From Tardiphaga sp. (GTDB taxonomy: Bacteria > Pseudomonadota > Alphaproteobacteria > Rhizobiales > Xanthobacteraceae): a stretch of 64,000 nt of DNA. The notes under the pieces are model-generated. The model was given only the letters and a program-made list of their open reading frames with translations. It made no database searches and was not told the origin of the DNA. Position 1 is the first letter of the stretch. Every line of letters begins with the position of its first letter. A program made the position numbers and the translations under genes. The DNA lies in NCBI GenBank assembly GCA_030147505.1, contig JASBVG010000026.1, positions 1 to 64,000 on the forward strand, given 5' to 3'. Of the stretch, positions 11,628 through 19,780 are shown in pieces.

Positions 11628-11726
11628 TCAGAGCTGGGGGATGACTTGCGCCCAAACGGCGATCATCCCCACGAAAAGAACGATCGATGCCAGTGCAGCG
11701 GCTTCTTCAACAAAGGTCTTCAGCAT
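11628..11726 (-). CDS. 32-residue single-span membrane protein with SOS boxes in its promoter
   Basis: This small frame encodes 32 residues, beginning MLKTFVEEAAALAS and ending in WAQVIPQL. A short amphipathic N-terminus is followed by one hydrophobic segment (about residues 11-26), so a single-pass inner-membrane peptide is predicted. It has a good ribosome binding site (ACGGAGG, 6 bases before the ATG). Two perfect GTTC-N7-GTTC-type LexA sites lie 24 and 42 bases upstream of the ATG and overlap a plausible promoter. SOS-induced single-span peptides such as Caulobacter SidA (29 residues, division inhibitor) and E. coli TisB are precedents, but I cannot assign homology from sequence alone. 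It lies upstream of dnaE on the same strand. Confidence 0.65.
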   Translation of the reverse strand: MLKTFVEEAAALASIVLFVGMIAVWAQVIPQL

Positions 11727-11749
11727 GTCAGCCTCCGTGATCCATCTCG

Positions 11750-11782
11750 GAACAGATGCAGAACAATGTTCTCATTCCGTTC
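11750..11782 (-). promoter_or_regulatory. Two SOS (LexA) boxes overlapping a promoter
   Basis: Bases 11750-11764 read GAAC-N7-GAAC (spacer AGATGCA), and 11768-11782 read GTTC-N7-GTTC (spacer TCATTCC). The alphaproteobacterial LexA site is GTTC-N7-GTTC, so both are perfect matches in opposite orientation, separated by 3 bases. On the minus strand a possible -35 (TTGACT, 11792-11787) and a weak -10 (CATTGT, 11768-11763) bracket the second box with an 18-base spacer. LexA bound at both sites would block transcription of the 32-residue membrane protein gene starting at 11726. No suitably placed gene is visible in the plus direction. Confidence 0.7.
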
Positions 11783-11892
11783 CAAGAGTCAAGGATAGCG
11801 GGCATAAGAACAGAACGAGCACGGAGAGATGGTTAAGATCGGGATCGAAGGCCCGGTCTCATGCGCCGCCTGAAGCCAATAGCGGGGCTGAC

Positions 11893-12015
11893 TTACTGAT
11901 ATTCCTGGGGATCGTCGACCTCGGTGCTGGCCCACAGGCCCAAGGAAACGAAAATGATCGGCACGAGGCACAGCCCCAGCGCCATCCAGATCACAATCAG
12001 TGCCGTGTTCAGCAT
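11893..12015 (-). CDS. 40-residue single-span membrane protein of unknown function
   Basis: A 40-residue frame begins MLNTALIVIWMALG and has one long hydrophobic segment (about residues 4-30), followed by an acidic tail ending TEVDDPQEYQ. A GGGAGC ribosome binding site lies 7-9 bases before the ATG. Hydrophobic helix plus acidic C-terminus suggests an N-terminally anchored inner-membrane peptide. I do not recognise a family. It is separated from the SOS-box promoter by about 110 bases and lies upstream of it on the same strand, so it has its own promoter or reads through into the next gene. Confidence 0.55.
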   Translation of the reverse strand: MLNTALIVIWMALGLCLVPIIFVSLGLWASTEVDDPQEYQ

Positions 12016-12338
12016 TGCGATAGCTCCCTGATCTTTGCCTGGGACCGGGCTTATCGTCGTGGGCATGGCGAGGTGTGAACGCCAGATATCAGTCTACCGG
12101 ACGAACGTCTCAATCTTTTCTTAACCTCAATGCCACGCACTTTTTGGTAGACACACATTGATCGTCACACGCCGCGGCTGCGCGCATTTGCACAACCGGG
12201 GAAATCGCATGTCCAAAGATTTCTCGAAGCGTCATTGAAGCGCGGCAGCCGCTTTGTGAGTTGACGAACGGGCATGCGACCGGCTTTGTGCTCCCAATGA
12301 CATTGACCGCCGGCAGCGAGTCGGCAGGGAGACCCTTG
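12016..12338. other. Gene-free stretch between the 40-residue ORF and the DUF3551 gene
   Basis: This divergent intergenic region must hold promoters for the minus-strand 40-residue gene and the plus-strand DUF3551 gene. I see no hairpin terminator, RNA gene or repeat in it. The only clear signal is AGGGAGA shortly before the DUF3551 ATG. Confidence 0.5.
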
Positions 12339-12647
12339 ATGCGCGTAGCTCTGTTTGCCTTGCTGGCCCTTGGCGCCACTTCAGCCCTCGACGTCACGCC
12401 CGCCGCGGCACAGCGTTATAATCCCGGCCCGTTCTCCTTCTACACGCCGTCAGGCTATCCGTTCTGCATGCGCTCGCTCTATGGCGACGACGATTGCAGC
12501 TATTCGACCTATCAGCAGTGCTTCAATACGGCCTCGGGCATCGGCCTGAGCTGCTTCCAGAACCCCGCCCTCGCTTATGCGCAGCAGCCCGCTTCTGACG
12601 ACGTGCGGCCCGCGCCGCGCAAGCGCAAGAAGCAGCGCAATTACTGA
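12339..12647 (+). CDS. DUF3551 family small secreted protein
   Basis: The 102-residue product has an N-terminal signal peptide (MRVALFALLALGATSA, cleaved after a run of alanines near residue 24). A short cysteine-patterned domain follows, with YPFCMRSLYG, a Cys before SYSTYQQC, and GLSCFQNP. This spacing matches DUF3551, a small exported family expanded in Bradyrhizobium and relatives and of unknown function. The C-terminus is basic (PRKRKKQR). I chose the ATG at 12339 because AGGGAGA lies upstream and the signal peptide begins there. A strong terminator follows 25 bases after the stop, so it is a single-gene unit. Confidence 0.75.
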   Translation: MRVALFALLALGATSALDVTPAAAQRYNPGPFSFYTPSGYPFCMRSLYGDDDCSYSTYQQCFNTASGIGLSCFQNPALAYAQQPASDDVRPAPRKRKKQRNY

Positions 12648-12671
12648 GCATATGTGCAACTGAACGATCGA

Positions 12672-12695
12672 ACGGCCGGCTTTGCCGGCCGTTTT
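12672..12695 (+). terminator. Rho-independent terminator after the DUF3551 gene
   Basis: ACGGCCGGC and GCCGGCCGT form a 9-bp perfect GC-rich stem with a three-base loop, followed by TTT. It lies 25 bases after the stop codon at 12647. Confidence 0.85.
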
Positions 12696-12784
12696 GCGTT
12701 ACGGCCACAGGTCGGCATTCTCGCGGCGCCAAAGGCATCCGAGGTTTGAGCAATTCTCCCCTCGCAACATGAGGGGAGGCAGCA

Positions 12785-12870
12785 CGCCGTAAGGCGCACT
12801 TGGGTAGCACTGGCGCCGCTCCGACAGGCTGGATCGCCAGCCGGCCTGAGCCGCGCAACGCCTTACGGCG
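12785..12870. repeat. Inverted repeat with 12-bp perfect arms
   Basis: CGCCGTAAGGCG at 12785-12796 recurs inverted as CGCCTTACGGCG at 12859-12870. Each arm is itself nearly palindromic (CGCC...GGCG), so each could also form its own small hairpin. This pattern suggests a REP-type or miniature element, not a terminator, since no U-tract follows. Confidence 0.6.
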
Positions 12871-13165
12871 CGCCACCGCGACGTTTTTCCAGTCGAAGGA
12901 CCGTTCTTCCGGGTACTGGGCAATCCCTCGCAAGGAATTCATCCGACGGATTTCTCCGCCTTCGCCCGCACCGCGTCCAGCCGCGCTCTAGCGGCAGACC
13001 CCCGTAGTGGGGTCGGACGGTGACCCTCGACCACCCGAGTGCGTGAGGCCGCGTGAGCCTCCCGCCCGCAGGCGCCGCATCTTGTCCCACTCAAAGACGC
13101 CTCATGAGAGCGCCCCTTGCGAACAAGACGGGAGGGAATATGGACAAGAATGGGAATTTTGTCAA

Positions 13166-13180
13166 GAACAAAATGGGAAC
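13166..13180. promoter_or_regulatory. SOS-box-like direct repeat without an obvious target gene
   Basis: GAAC-AAAATGG-GAAC is a perfect GTTC-N7-GTTC site on the minus strand. The nearest gene downstream on that strand would lie beyond the repeat block, and the plus-strand neighbour yebC runs the other way. It may be a relic, or belong to a repeat family or to a short untranslated transcript. Confidence 0.4.
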
Positions 13181-13206
13181 AATGGGATTTCAGAGTGTTC
13201 CGATTG

Positions 13207-13305
13207 TCATCGCCCGCGAAGGCAGGCGATCCAGTAGATAGCGGCCAGGCAGCCCAAGCCGAGACGTCCGTGTCTACCGGGTTGCCCGGTCAAGCCGGGC
13301 AACGA
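13207..13305. repeat. Extragenic palindromic repeat with hairpin at each end
   Basis: The left end pairs ATCGCC (13209-13214) with GGCGAT (13225-13230). The right end pairs GTTGCCCGG (13281-13289) with CCGGGCAAC (13295-13303) around TCAAG. The wording (CGCGAAGGC, then CCAGTAG, then CCGGTCAAGCCGGGCAACGAC) resembles the short interspersed palindromes abundant in Bradyrhizobium and Rhodopseudomonas. Confidence 0.6.
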
Positions 13306-13324
13306 CAGGAACAGTGCAGGCAGA

Positions 13325-14071
13325 TCAGCCGCTCAGCTTCGCCATCAAGGCTTCGGAGATTTCGAAATTCGAATAGACCTGCTGCACGTCGTCATGGTCG
13401 TTGAGCAGGTCCATCAGCCTCAGCAGCTTTTCGCCGGTCTCGTCATCCACCGCGATGGTGTTTTGCGGCTTCCAGGTCAGCTCGGCCTTGCGGGCCTCGC
13501 CATATTTGGCTTCCAGCGCCTTCGAGACTTCATGGAAACCGTCAGCCGAAGCATAGATTTCATGGCCATTCTCGCTCGACACCACATCGTCGGCGCCGGC
13601 CTCGATGGCAGCCTCAAGCATGTCGTCGGCACTGGCCTTGTCAGCGGGATATTCGATCAGCCCGACGCGATCGAACATGAAGGACACTGAGCCGGTTTCA
13701 CCCATATTGCCGCCCGACTTGGTGAAGAAAGAGCGGATATCCGAGGCAGCGCGATTGCGATTGTCAGTCAGCGCCTGGACGATGACGGCCACACCGCCGG
13801 GGCCGTAACCCTCGTAGCGGATTTCATCGTAGTTCTCGCCGTCATTGCCTGCCGCCTTCTTGATGGCGCGCTCGATATTGTCCTTCGGCATGTTTTCACC
13901 GCGGGCCGCCAACACGGCGGCGCGCAAGCGCGGGTTCATCGCCGGATCCGGCGTTCCCAGCTTGGCCGCCACGGTGATTTCGCGAGCCAGCTTGGAGAAC
14001 AGCTTGGACCTCTGGGCGTCCTGACGGCCCTTGCGGTGCATGATGTTCTTGAATTGGGAATGTCCGGCCAT
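13325..14071 (-). CDS. yebC: YebC/PmpR family (TACO1-like) protein
   Basis: The 248-residue product is a full-length member of the YebC family. It begins [25 protein letters not shown], the highly conserved N-terminus, and contains the [11 protein letters not shown] helix and the [22 protein letters not shown] motif. Family members act as transcriptional regulators (PmpR) or relieve ribosome stalling on difficult motifs; which applies here cannot be told. It stands alone on the minus strand, next to a repeat-rich gap, and starts 188 bases from the divergent chemotaxis-type gene. Confidence 0.95.
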   Translation of the reverse strand: MAGHSQFKNIMHRKGRQDAQRSKLFSKLAREITVAAKLGTPDPAMNPRLRAAVLAARGENMPKDNIERAIKKAAGNDGENYDEIRYEGYGPGGVAVIVQALTDNRNRAASDIRSFFTKSGGNMGETGSVSFMFDRVGLIEYPADKASADDMLEAAIEAGADDVVSSENGHEIYASADGFHEVSKALEAKYGEARKAELTWKPQNTIAVDDETGEKLLRLMDLLNDHDDVQQVYSNFEISEALMAKLSG

Positions 14072-14259
14072 GCGGGTCTCTCGATCGTCCGACTTGAAAT
14101 GATGGGCTGTGGCGCGGGGTTATAGGCCGCGAATCCGGCAAAATCAAAAAAATGCAACAGATTAAGGAAGATCGGCCAGCCCTGCGGGATACCGCTTAAC
14201 GATCGTTTCATCGGTAGGTGCAAGGATACTCGCATAAATTGCATAAAGTCGGGGGAGGC

Positions 14260-16014
14260 ATGGCGATCCAACTGTTTCGCAAGCGGCTGGCAGAGACGAC
14301 CGCGCCGGCAGTTGATGCCGCAAAACCTGCCATTCCTGCACCGCCATCGATTCCCGAACCCGACCCGGCCCGCGACATCCTGGAGTTGCTGGAACTCGAA
14401 CTCGGCGGCCTCGTGCGTCAGCTCGAGAAGGCCGCCGGCTCGGTGGCAGGCGGCGCGGAATCGACCGCGGCGACCCTCGCCGCGATCCGCACCCGCACCG
14501 ATGCACTGACCCATCGCAGCACGGACGCGCAGGCGACGGCCGCAACCTTCTCCCATGCGGCCGACAAGTTCACCCATTCGGCGCAGGCGATCGGCGCCCA
14601 GGTGCGCGACGCCGGGAAGCTGGCGGATGAAGCGGGCGCCGCAGCGCAGGAAGCGAGCGCGAATGTAGACCGCTTGCGGGAATCATCCGCAGCCATCGGT
14701 CATGTGCTCGAACTCATTGCGCAAATCGCGCGGCAGACCACCATGCTGGCGCTGAATGCGACCATCGAGGCCGCGCGCGCCGGCCACGCAGGCCGCGGCT
14801 TCGCTGTGGTTGCGACCGAGGTGAAAGCGCTGGCGGTTCAGACGCAGGGCGCCACCGAAGAGATCAGGCGCAAGATCGACACGCTGCAGCGTGATGCCAC
14901 GAATTCGGTCGAGGCCGTGCATCGCATCTCCACGGCGATCGAGGCGATCCGCCCGGTGTTTTCCCATGTGAATGGCGCGGTAGCCGAGCAGAATACGACC
15001 ACCGGCCAAATGGCGAGCAATGCGGCTTCGGCCTCGCAATTCATCGCCGCAGTGGGCGACAGCGCGCAGGAAATCGATGCGGCGGCGAAGGAAGCCGCGG
15101 TGCACGGCGAGGAAGTCGCCCGGGCCGGCGCCGCAGTGACATTGTTTGCCGCAAAACTGAAATCGCGCTGTGCGGTGCTGCTGAAGCAGGATGCGGCCGG
15201 CGACGAACAGCGCAAGCGCGAGCGCCTGCCTTGCCATCTGGAGATCGTGGTGGAAACACCGCGCGGGCGGCTGCGTGCGCCCGTCTATGAGATCGCCATG
15301 GATGGCCTGCTGATCGGCGGACCGGATACGGCGCGACTGCCGCTGCATCAGGTGCTCGCAGCGGAGTTCGGCGAGATCGGCGCCTGCCGGCTGCGCATCG
15401 AGGAGCACGGCAAGAACGGCACGCAGGCGCGCTTCGTTGCGCCCGATGCGCATGTCATCAGCCGCATCGAGGACCGGCTCTGGGCGATCCATGACGAGAA
15501 CACGGAATTCGTGACGCGGGCCCTCGATGCAGGCGCGGCGCTCAACAAAATCTTCGCTGACGGGATCGCATCGGGCGCGATCACCATCGATGACATGTTC
15601 GACGAGGACTATGTGGAGATCGCAGGCAGCAATCCCGTGCAATATCGCACGCGGATACTGCCCTGGGCGGACCGCGCGCTGCCGGAATTCCAGGACGCTT
15701 TTCTCGCCAGGGATTCGCGCATGGCGTTCTGCGCGGCGATCGACCGCAACGGCTATTTGCCGGTGCATAACGGCATCTATTCGAAGCCACAACGGCCGGG
15801 CGACATTGCCTGGAACACCGCAAACTGCCGCAACCGACGTATCTTCAACGATGCGGCAGGCCTGGCAGCGGGGCGCAATACCCGCGCCTATCTGATGCAG
15901 AGCTATGCCCGAGACATGGGCAATGGCGTGACCGTGATGATGCGCGAGATCGACGTACCCCTGCGCGTGCACGGACGGCACTGGGGCGGATTCCGGACAG
16001 CGTATAAGCTGTAA
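14260..16014 (+). CDS. Soluble methyl-accepting chemotaxis-type receptor with PilZ domain
   Basis: This 584-residue protein has no signal peptide or membrane helix. Residues about 50-310 are a coiled-coil MCP signalling domain whose hairpin tip ([26 protein letters not shown]) is intact. A PilZ-like segment follows near residues 325-420, beginning [12 protein letters not shown], with the RxxxR element of c-di-GMP binders and a DGLLIGG stretch. The C-terminal 160 residues form a conserved cytoplasmic sensor-like domain ending [22 protein letters not shown], common at the end of rhizobial MCP-like proteins. The start at 14260 has a GGGGGAGG ribosome binding site. It probably links second-messenger or redox state to a chemosensory array, but no che gene is adjacent. 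Confidence 0.85.
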   Translation: MAIQLFRKRLAETTAPAVDAAKPAIPAPPSIPEPDPARDILELLELELGGLVRQLEKAAGSVAGGAESTAATLAAIRTRTDALTHRSTDAQATAATFSHAADKFTHSAQAIGAQVRDAGKLADEAGAAAQEASANVDRLRESSAAIGHVLELIAQIARQTTMLALNATIEAARAGHAGRGFAVVATEVKALAVQTQGATEEIRRKIDTLQRDATNSVEAVHRISTAIEAIRPVFSHVNGAVAEQNTTTGQMASNAASASQFIAAVGDSAQEIDAAAKEAAVHGEEVARAGAAVTLFAAKLKSRCAVLLKQDAAGDEQRKRERLPCHLEIVVETPRGRLRAPVYEIAMDGLLIGGPDTARLPLHQVLAAEFGEIGACRLRIEEHGKNGTQARFVAPDAHVISRIEDRLWAIHDENTEFVTRALDAGAALNKIFADGIASGAITIDDMFDEDYVEIAGSNPVQYRTRILPWADRALPEFQDAFLARDSRMAFCAAIDRNGYLPVHNGIYSKPQRPGDIAWNTANCRNRRIFNDAAGLAAGRNTRAYLMQSYARDMGNGVTVMMREIDVPLRVHGRHWGGFRTAYKL

Positions 16015-16040
16015 TCCCAGTTCACCGCACACACCATCCC

Positions 16041-16127
16041 CATCCTCAGGAACCGCGCAGGCTCCGGCGCCCTCCATCTCATGGTTCGAGACGCGCGCAA
16101 GGGCACGCTCGTCACCATGAGGGGCTC
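16041..16127. repeat. REP-type extragenic palindrome
   Basis: The stretch contains CATCCTCAGG near 16041 and then CATGGTTCGAGACGCGCGC (16080-16098) followed by CTCGTCACCATGAGG. The outer parts can pair (CTCATGGT with ACCATGAG). This CATGGTTCGAGACGC...CCATGAGG pattern is the common REP-type palindrome between genes of Bradyrhizobium and Rhodopseudomonas. It lies between the MCP gene and ppk2. Confidence 0.6.
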
Positions 16128-16220
16128 AGTGGGGAACACATGTCATACCAGTGACATTCGATATTGGTTCAACCCGGTTGGACCGACTTTGATTACCCAT
16201 TCCCATTTCCCGAGGCGACC

Positions 16221-17147
16221 ATGAACGAACTCTCCCCCGACAATGCAAAGGCCATGCATGACCGCGTGCGTGAGGAGATGCTCGACGCCTTTGACGAGGA
16301 AATGGAACTCGAACTCGACGAGGACCGCATCGACCAGATGGCCGACGAGCTGGCCGGCCAGAAGCTGACCTCGTCCGTCGATCGCCGCACCTATTTCAAG
16401 GAACTGTTCCGCCTGCAGGGCGAGCTCGTGAAACTGCAGAGCTGGGTGCAGCACCAGAAGCTGAAGGTCGTGGTGATTTTCGAGGGCCGCGACAGCGCCG
16501 GCAAGGGCGGCGTGATCAAGCGCATCACCCAGCGGCTCAATCCGCGCGTCTGCCGCGTCGCCGCGCTGCCCGCACCAAACGAACGCGAACGCACGCAATG
16601 GTACTTCCAGCGTTATGTCTCGCATCTGCCGGCCGGCGGCGAAATGGTGCTGTTCGACCGCTCCTGGTACAACCGCGCCGGTGTCGAGCGCGTGATGGGC
16701 TTCTGCACCGAAAGCGACGTGGAAGAGTTCTTCCGCTCGGTGCCGGAATTCGAGCGCATGCTGGTGCGCTCGGGCATCATCCTGATCAAATACTGGTTCT
16801 CGATCACCGACGAGGCGCAGCACTTGCGCTTCGCGATGCGCATCGCTGACCCGCTCAAGCAGTGGAAACTGTCGCCGATGGACGTGCAGGCGCGCGCGCG
16901 CTGGGAGGCCTATACCAAGGCCAAGGAAGCGATGCTCGAACACACACATATTCCGGAAGCCCCGTGGCACGTGGTGCAAGCCGTCGACAAGAAGAAGGCG
17001 CGCCTGAACTGCATCTCGCACCTGCTCGAGCAGATTCCGTATCAGGACGTGCCGTATGAGCCGGTGCTGCTGCCGGAGCGCGTGCGCAACCCCGACTATC
17101 ATCGCGCCCCGGTGCCGGAGGAGATGTATGTGCCGGAGAAATACTGA
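16221..17147 (+). CDS. ppk2: Polyphosphate kinase 2 (PPK2) family protein
   Basis: PPK2 enzymes use polyphosphate to phosphorylate nucleoside mono- or diphosphates, or the reverse. The 308-residue product has Walker A GRDSAGKGG at residues 89-97 and a Walker B/lid region FDRSWYNRAGVERVMGFC. The SDEAQHLRF-type segment reads ITDEAQHLRFAMR here, and PMDVQARARWEAY follows; all match one-domain PPK2. I chose ATG 16221; an in-frame upstream ATG at 16164 adds a segment unlike the family. The N-terminal third is very acidic (DEEMELELDED). It is monocistronic, with a terminator hairpin 45 bases downstream. Class (ADP-, AMP- or dual-phosphorylating) cannot be decided from sequence by eye. Confidence 0.93.
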   Translation: MNELSPDNAKAMHDRVREEMLDAFDEEMELELDEDRIDQMADELAGQKLTSSVDRRTYFKELFRLQGELVKLQSWVQHQKLKVVVIFEGRDSAGKGGVIKRITQRLNPRVCRVAALPAPNERERTQWYFQRYVSHLPAGGEMVLFDRSWYNRAGVERVMGFCTESDVEEFFRSVPEFERMLVRSGIILIKYWFSITDEAQHLRFAMRIADPLKQWKLSPMDVQARARWEAYTKAKEAMLEHTHIPEAPWHVVQAVDKKKARLNCISHLLEQIPYQDVPYEPVLLPERVRNPDYHRAPVPEEMYVPEKY

Positions 17148-17191
17148 GGCGTAGCGGATTGCCGATCGCGCACCGAAGTTGAATCAGAATG

Positions 17192-17216
17192 CAGCGCCGG
17201 CCCCTCGCCGGCGCTG
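17192..17216 (+). terminator. Terminator-like hairpin after ppk2
   Basis: CAGCGCCGGC and GCCGGCGCTG pair perfectly over 10 bp around CCCTC, followed by ATGTCTTTT. It lies 45 bases past the ppk2 stop. Confidence 0.7.
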
Positions 17217-17393
17217 ATGTCTTTTGCGGCGGCCTCTGCGGAACAGATGGCTTCGCCAGCCACACCGGAACGTGTATAGTCGCTGCGCTCTATACACCTG
17301 CTTTCTAACGTCCAAATACCTGACCGGCGACCGTGACGGGCGGCTCCGCTCGCGCTTCGGATCTGACCGGCCGGTCATTCCGGAGGCCTTGCA

Positions 17394-19589
17394 ATGACCA
17401 TCGCAGAGCGCATTCTCCCGAACCCGGTATCTCCCGACCAGACATCTCGCAGCCTGTCGCGGCGCAGCCTGCTCGGCGCCGGCATCGCCGGCACATTCCT
17501 GTATGCCTTCCACATGCCGCTTCGCGCAGCAAGCGACGCCGCAGCCGTTGGTGGTGACTTCGCACCGAATGCTTTCATCCGCATCGGTACCGACGGCAGG
17601 ACCACGCTGATGATGCCGCAAACCGAAATGGGCCAGGGCATCTACACATCGGTGGCCATGATCCTCGCCGAAGAACTCGATGCCGATTACAAGCAGATCG
17701 CGCTGGAGCATGCGCCGCCGGACGAAAAGCGCTTCGCCAACCCCCTGCTCGGCATCCAGGCGACCGGCGGCTCGACCTCGATCCGCGCCTTCTGGAAACC
17801 GCTGCGCAGCGCCGGCGCGACCGCACGTGCCATGCTGATCGGCGCTGCCGCCGCGCAATGGCAGGTGACGCCGGCAAGTTGTTCCGCAGCCGATGGCGAG
17901 GTGATCCATGCAGAAAGCGGCCGCAGGCTGGGTTATGGCGCGCTGGCGGACGCTGCCGCCAGGCAGACGCCGCCGAAGGACGTGGCGCTCAAGGACCCGC
18001 GGGACTTCAAGATCATCGGCCAGTCGCTGAAGCGGCTCGACACGCCGGACAAGGTCAACGGCAAGGCGATGTTCGGCATCGATGCCACGGTCCCGGGAAT
18101 GACATTCGCCACGCTGAAGCAGTGCCCGGTGTTCGGCGGCAAAGTACGCAAGGTCGATGACAGCGCCGCCAAAGCACGGCCGGACGTGAAGCAGATCGTG
18201 GTGCTGGACGATCTCGTCGCCGTGGTCGGCGACACGATGTGGGCCGCCAAAGCGGGCCTCGACGCCTTGAAGATCGACTGGGACGAAGGTCCGAATGCGA
18301 AAATCGGTTCGCAGGAAATCTGGGCCCACCTGCGCGCTGCCACGCAGAAGGACGGCCTGGTGGCGAAGACGGTCGGTGACATCAAGACGGGACTCGCCAC
18401 CGGCACGCGGCTGGACGCCGAATACGAGATGCCGCTGCTGGCGCACGCGACCATGGAGCCGCTGAACTGCCTGGTGCATGTGAAGGCCGACAGCTGCGAG
18501 GTCTGGACGGGGACACAGGTCATCGCCCGCGCGCAGTCCGTTGCAGCGCAGGCGGCCGGGCTGCCGGTGGAGAAGGTCACCGTCCATCAGCATCTGATGG
18601 GCGGCGGTTTCGGCCGGCGGCTCGAAGTGGACATGGTCGCTACCGCGGTGCGCATCGGCAAGCAGGTGAACGGGCCAGTGAAGGTCGTCTGGACGCGCGA
18701 AGAAGACATGCAGCACGACATCTATCGGCCGCTCTATCGCGATATCGTTTCGGCGACGCTCCTGGACGGCAAGGTGGTGGGCTGGAAATACAAGGTGGCC
18801 GGCGCGTCGATCCTGGCGCGCTGGCTGCCTCCCGCGTTCCAGAACGGTATCGATATCGATGCCGTCGATAGCGCCGCGGATATGCCCTACGACGTGCCGC
18901 ATTTCCATGTGGAATATCTGCGCGTCGAACCGCCGGCCGTGCCGACCGGTTTCTGGCGCGGGGTGGGGCCGAACAACAATGTGTTCGCCATCGAGAGCTT
19001 CATGGATGAGCTGGCGCGCAAGGCCGGCAAGGATCCGGTCGCGTTCCGCCGCGCCATGCTCGGCAAGACGCCGCGCATGCGCGCCGTGCTCGATCTCGCC
19101 GCGGAGAAGTCCGGCTGGGGCCAGCCGCTGCCGCCGCGCACCGGCCGCGGCGTGGCGCTGCAGCCGACCTTCGACACATCGATCGCAACCATCGTCGAGG
19201 CGGAAGTGGACCGCGCCGGCGAGGTCAAGCTGCATCGTGTGACGCTGGCGGTGGATTGCGGCATCAACGTCAATCCCGACACGATCGTCGCGCAGATCGA
19301 GGGCGGCGTGATCTTCGGCCTCACTGCCGCTCTGCATGGCGAGATCACCCTCGACCGCGGCCGCGTGCAGCAATCGAATTTCGACGACTATCGCATGCTG
19401 CGGATCGACGAGGTGCCGAAGATCGACGTGCATCTGATCAAGAGCGGCGAAGCGCCGGGCGGCATCGGCGAGACCGGCGTGATCGGCGCACCGCCCGCGC
19501 TGCGCAACGCGATCTATGCCGCCACCGGCGTCGCGTTGCGGCGACTGCCGATCGACCGCGATGCCATTGCGGAAAAGAAGCGGGTGTAA
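17394..19589 (+). CDS. Molybdopterin-binding large subunit of a xanthine oxidase family hydroxylase (isoquinoline 1-oxidoreductase beta-like)
   Basis: The 731-residue protein begins with a twin-arginine signal (SRRSLLGAGIAGTF at residues 22-35), so it should be exported folded. It then has the molybdopterin-cytosine-dinucleotide binding domains of the IorB/aldehyde-oxidase beta type. These include QTEMGQGIYTSVAMILAEEL, TGGSTSIRAFW, HATMEPLNCLV, GGGFGRRLE, and the C-terminal GGIGETGVIGAPPALRNAI with the catalytic glutamate (GETG). Such subunits work with a small two-[2Fe-2S] subunit, often encoded next door, and pass electrons to a cytochrome c. No such gene is adjacent: ppk2 is upstream and a broken cupin gene on the other strand is downstream. 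Substrate unknown; most likely an N-heterocycle or aldehyde. Confidence 0.88.
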   Translation: MTIAERILPNPVSPDQTSRSLSRRSLLGAGIAGTFLYAFHMPLRAASDAAAVGGDFAPNAFIRIGTDGRTTLMMPQTEMGQGIYTSVAMILAEELDADYKQIALEHAPPDEKRFANPLLGIQATGGSTSIRAFWKPLRSAGATARAMLIGAAAAQWQVTPASCSAADGEVIHAESGRRLGYGALADAAARQTPPKDVALKDPRDFKIIGQSLKRLDTPDKVNGKAMFGIDATVPGMTFATLKQCPVFGGKVRKVDDSAAKARPDVKQIVVLDDLVAVVGDTMWAAKAGLDALKIDWDEGPNAKIGSQEIWAHLRAATQKDGLVAKTVGDIKTGLATGTRLDAEYEMPLLAHATMEPLNCLVHVKADSCEVWTGTQVIARAQSVAAQAAGLPVEKVTVHQHLMGGGFGRRLEVDMVATAVRIGKQVNGPVKVVWTREEDMQHDIYRPLYRDIVSATLLDGKVVGWKYKVAGASILARWLPPAFQNGIDIDAVDSAADMPYDVPHFHVEYLRVEPPAVPTGFWRGVGPNNNVFAIESFMDELARKAGKDPVAFRRAMLGKTPRMRAVLDLAAEKSGWGQPLPPRTGRGVALQPTFDTSIATIVEAEVDRAGEVKLHRVTLAVDCGINVNPDTIVAQIEGGVIFGLTAALHGEITLDRGRVQQSNFDDYRMLRIDEVPKIDVHLIKSGEAPGGIGETGVIGAPPALRNAIYAATGVALRRLPIDRDAIAEKKRV

Positions 19590-19780
19590 GGACGCCCGAG
19601 ATTGGAGAAGGCGGTGAACGATACTTCGCTCATCCACCTTCCAGCTCCGCCGAAGCCTGCCGCGGTAGCAACGCGCAGGCTACGCCGCCCAGAGCAGATG
19701 CTCGTGCGGCGACCGCGAATGACGGTGCAAAACCAGATACCGCTGGTTCTGGGCAGCGCCGAGTATGGCGACACCGTCGA

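Larger units (their letters stand above)
12696..13324. other. Repeat-rich gene-free gap before yebC
   Basis: No frame here looks like a real gene; all short ORFs are arginine- and proline-rich shadows without ribosome binding sites. The gap contains an inverted repeat with 12-bp perfect arms (12785-12796 and 12859-12870), a direct-repeat SOS-like box (13166-13180), and an extragenic palindrome (13207-13305). Similar blocks recur between genes in Bradyrhizobium-type genomes, to my recollection, so this is probably a decayed repetitive element. Confidence 0.55.

Noticed and set aside
11831-11875. 14-codon plus-strand frame next to the SOS boxes (MVKIGIEGP...)
   Set aside because: The GGAGAG abuts the ATG with no proper spacing, and the peptide is too short and polar to support as a gene.
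12863-13090. 75-codon minus-strand frame in the repeat gap
   Set aside because: Arginine/glycine-rich, no ribosome binding site, overlaps repeat sequence. Similar frames recur as spurious predictions in relatives, to my recollection.
17184-19637. 817-codon minus-strand frame over the molybdoenzyme
   Set aside because: It reads as a shadow of the plus-strand oxidoreductase, which has intact family motifs and a Tat signal.
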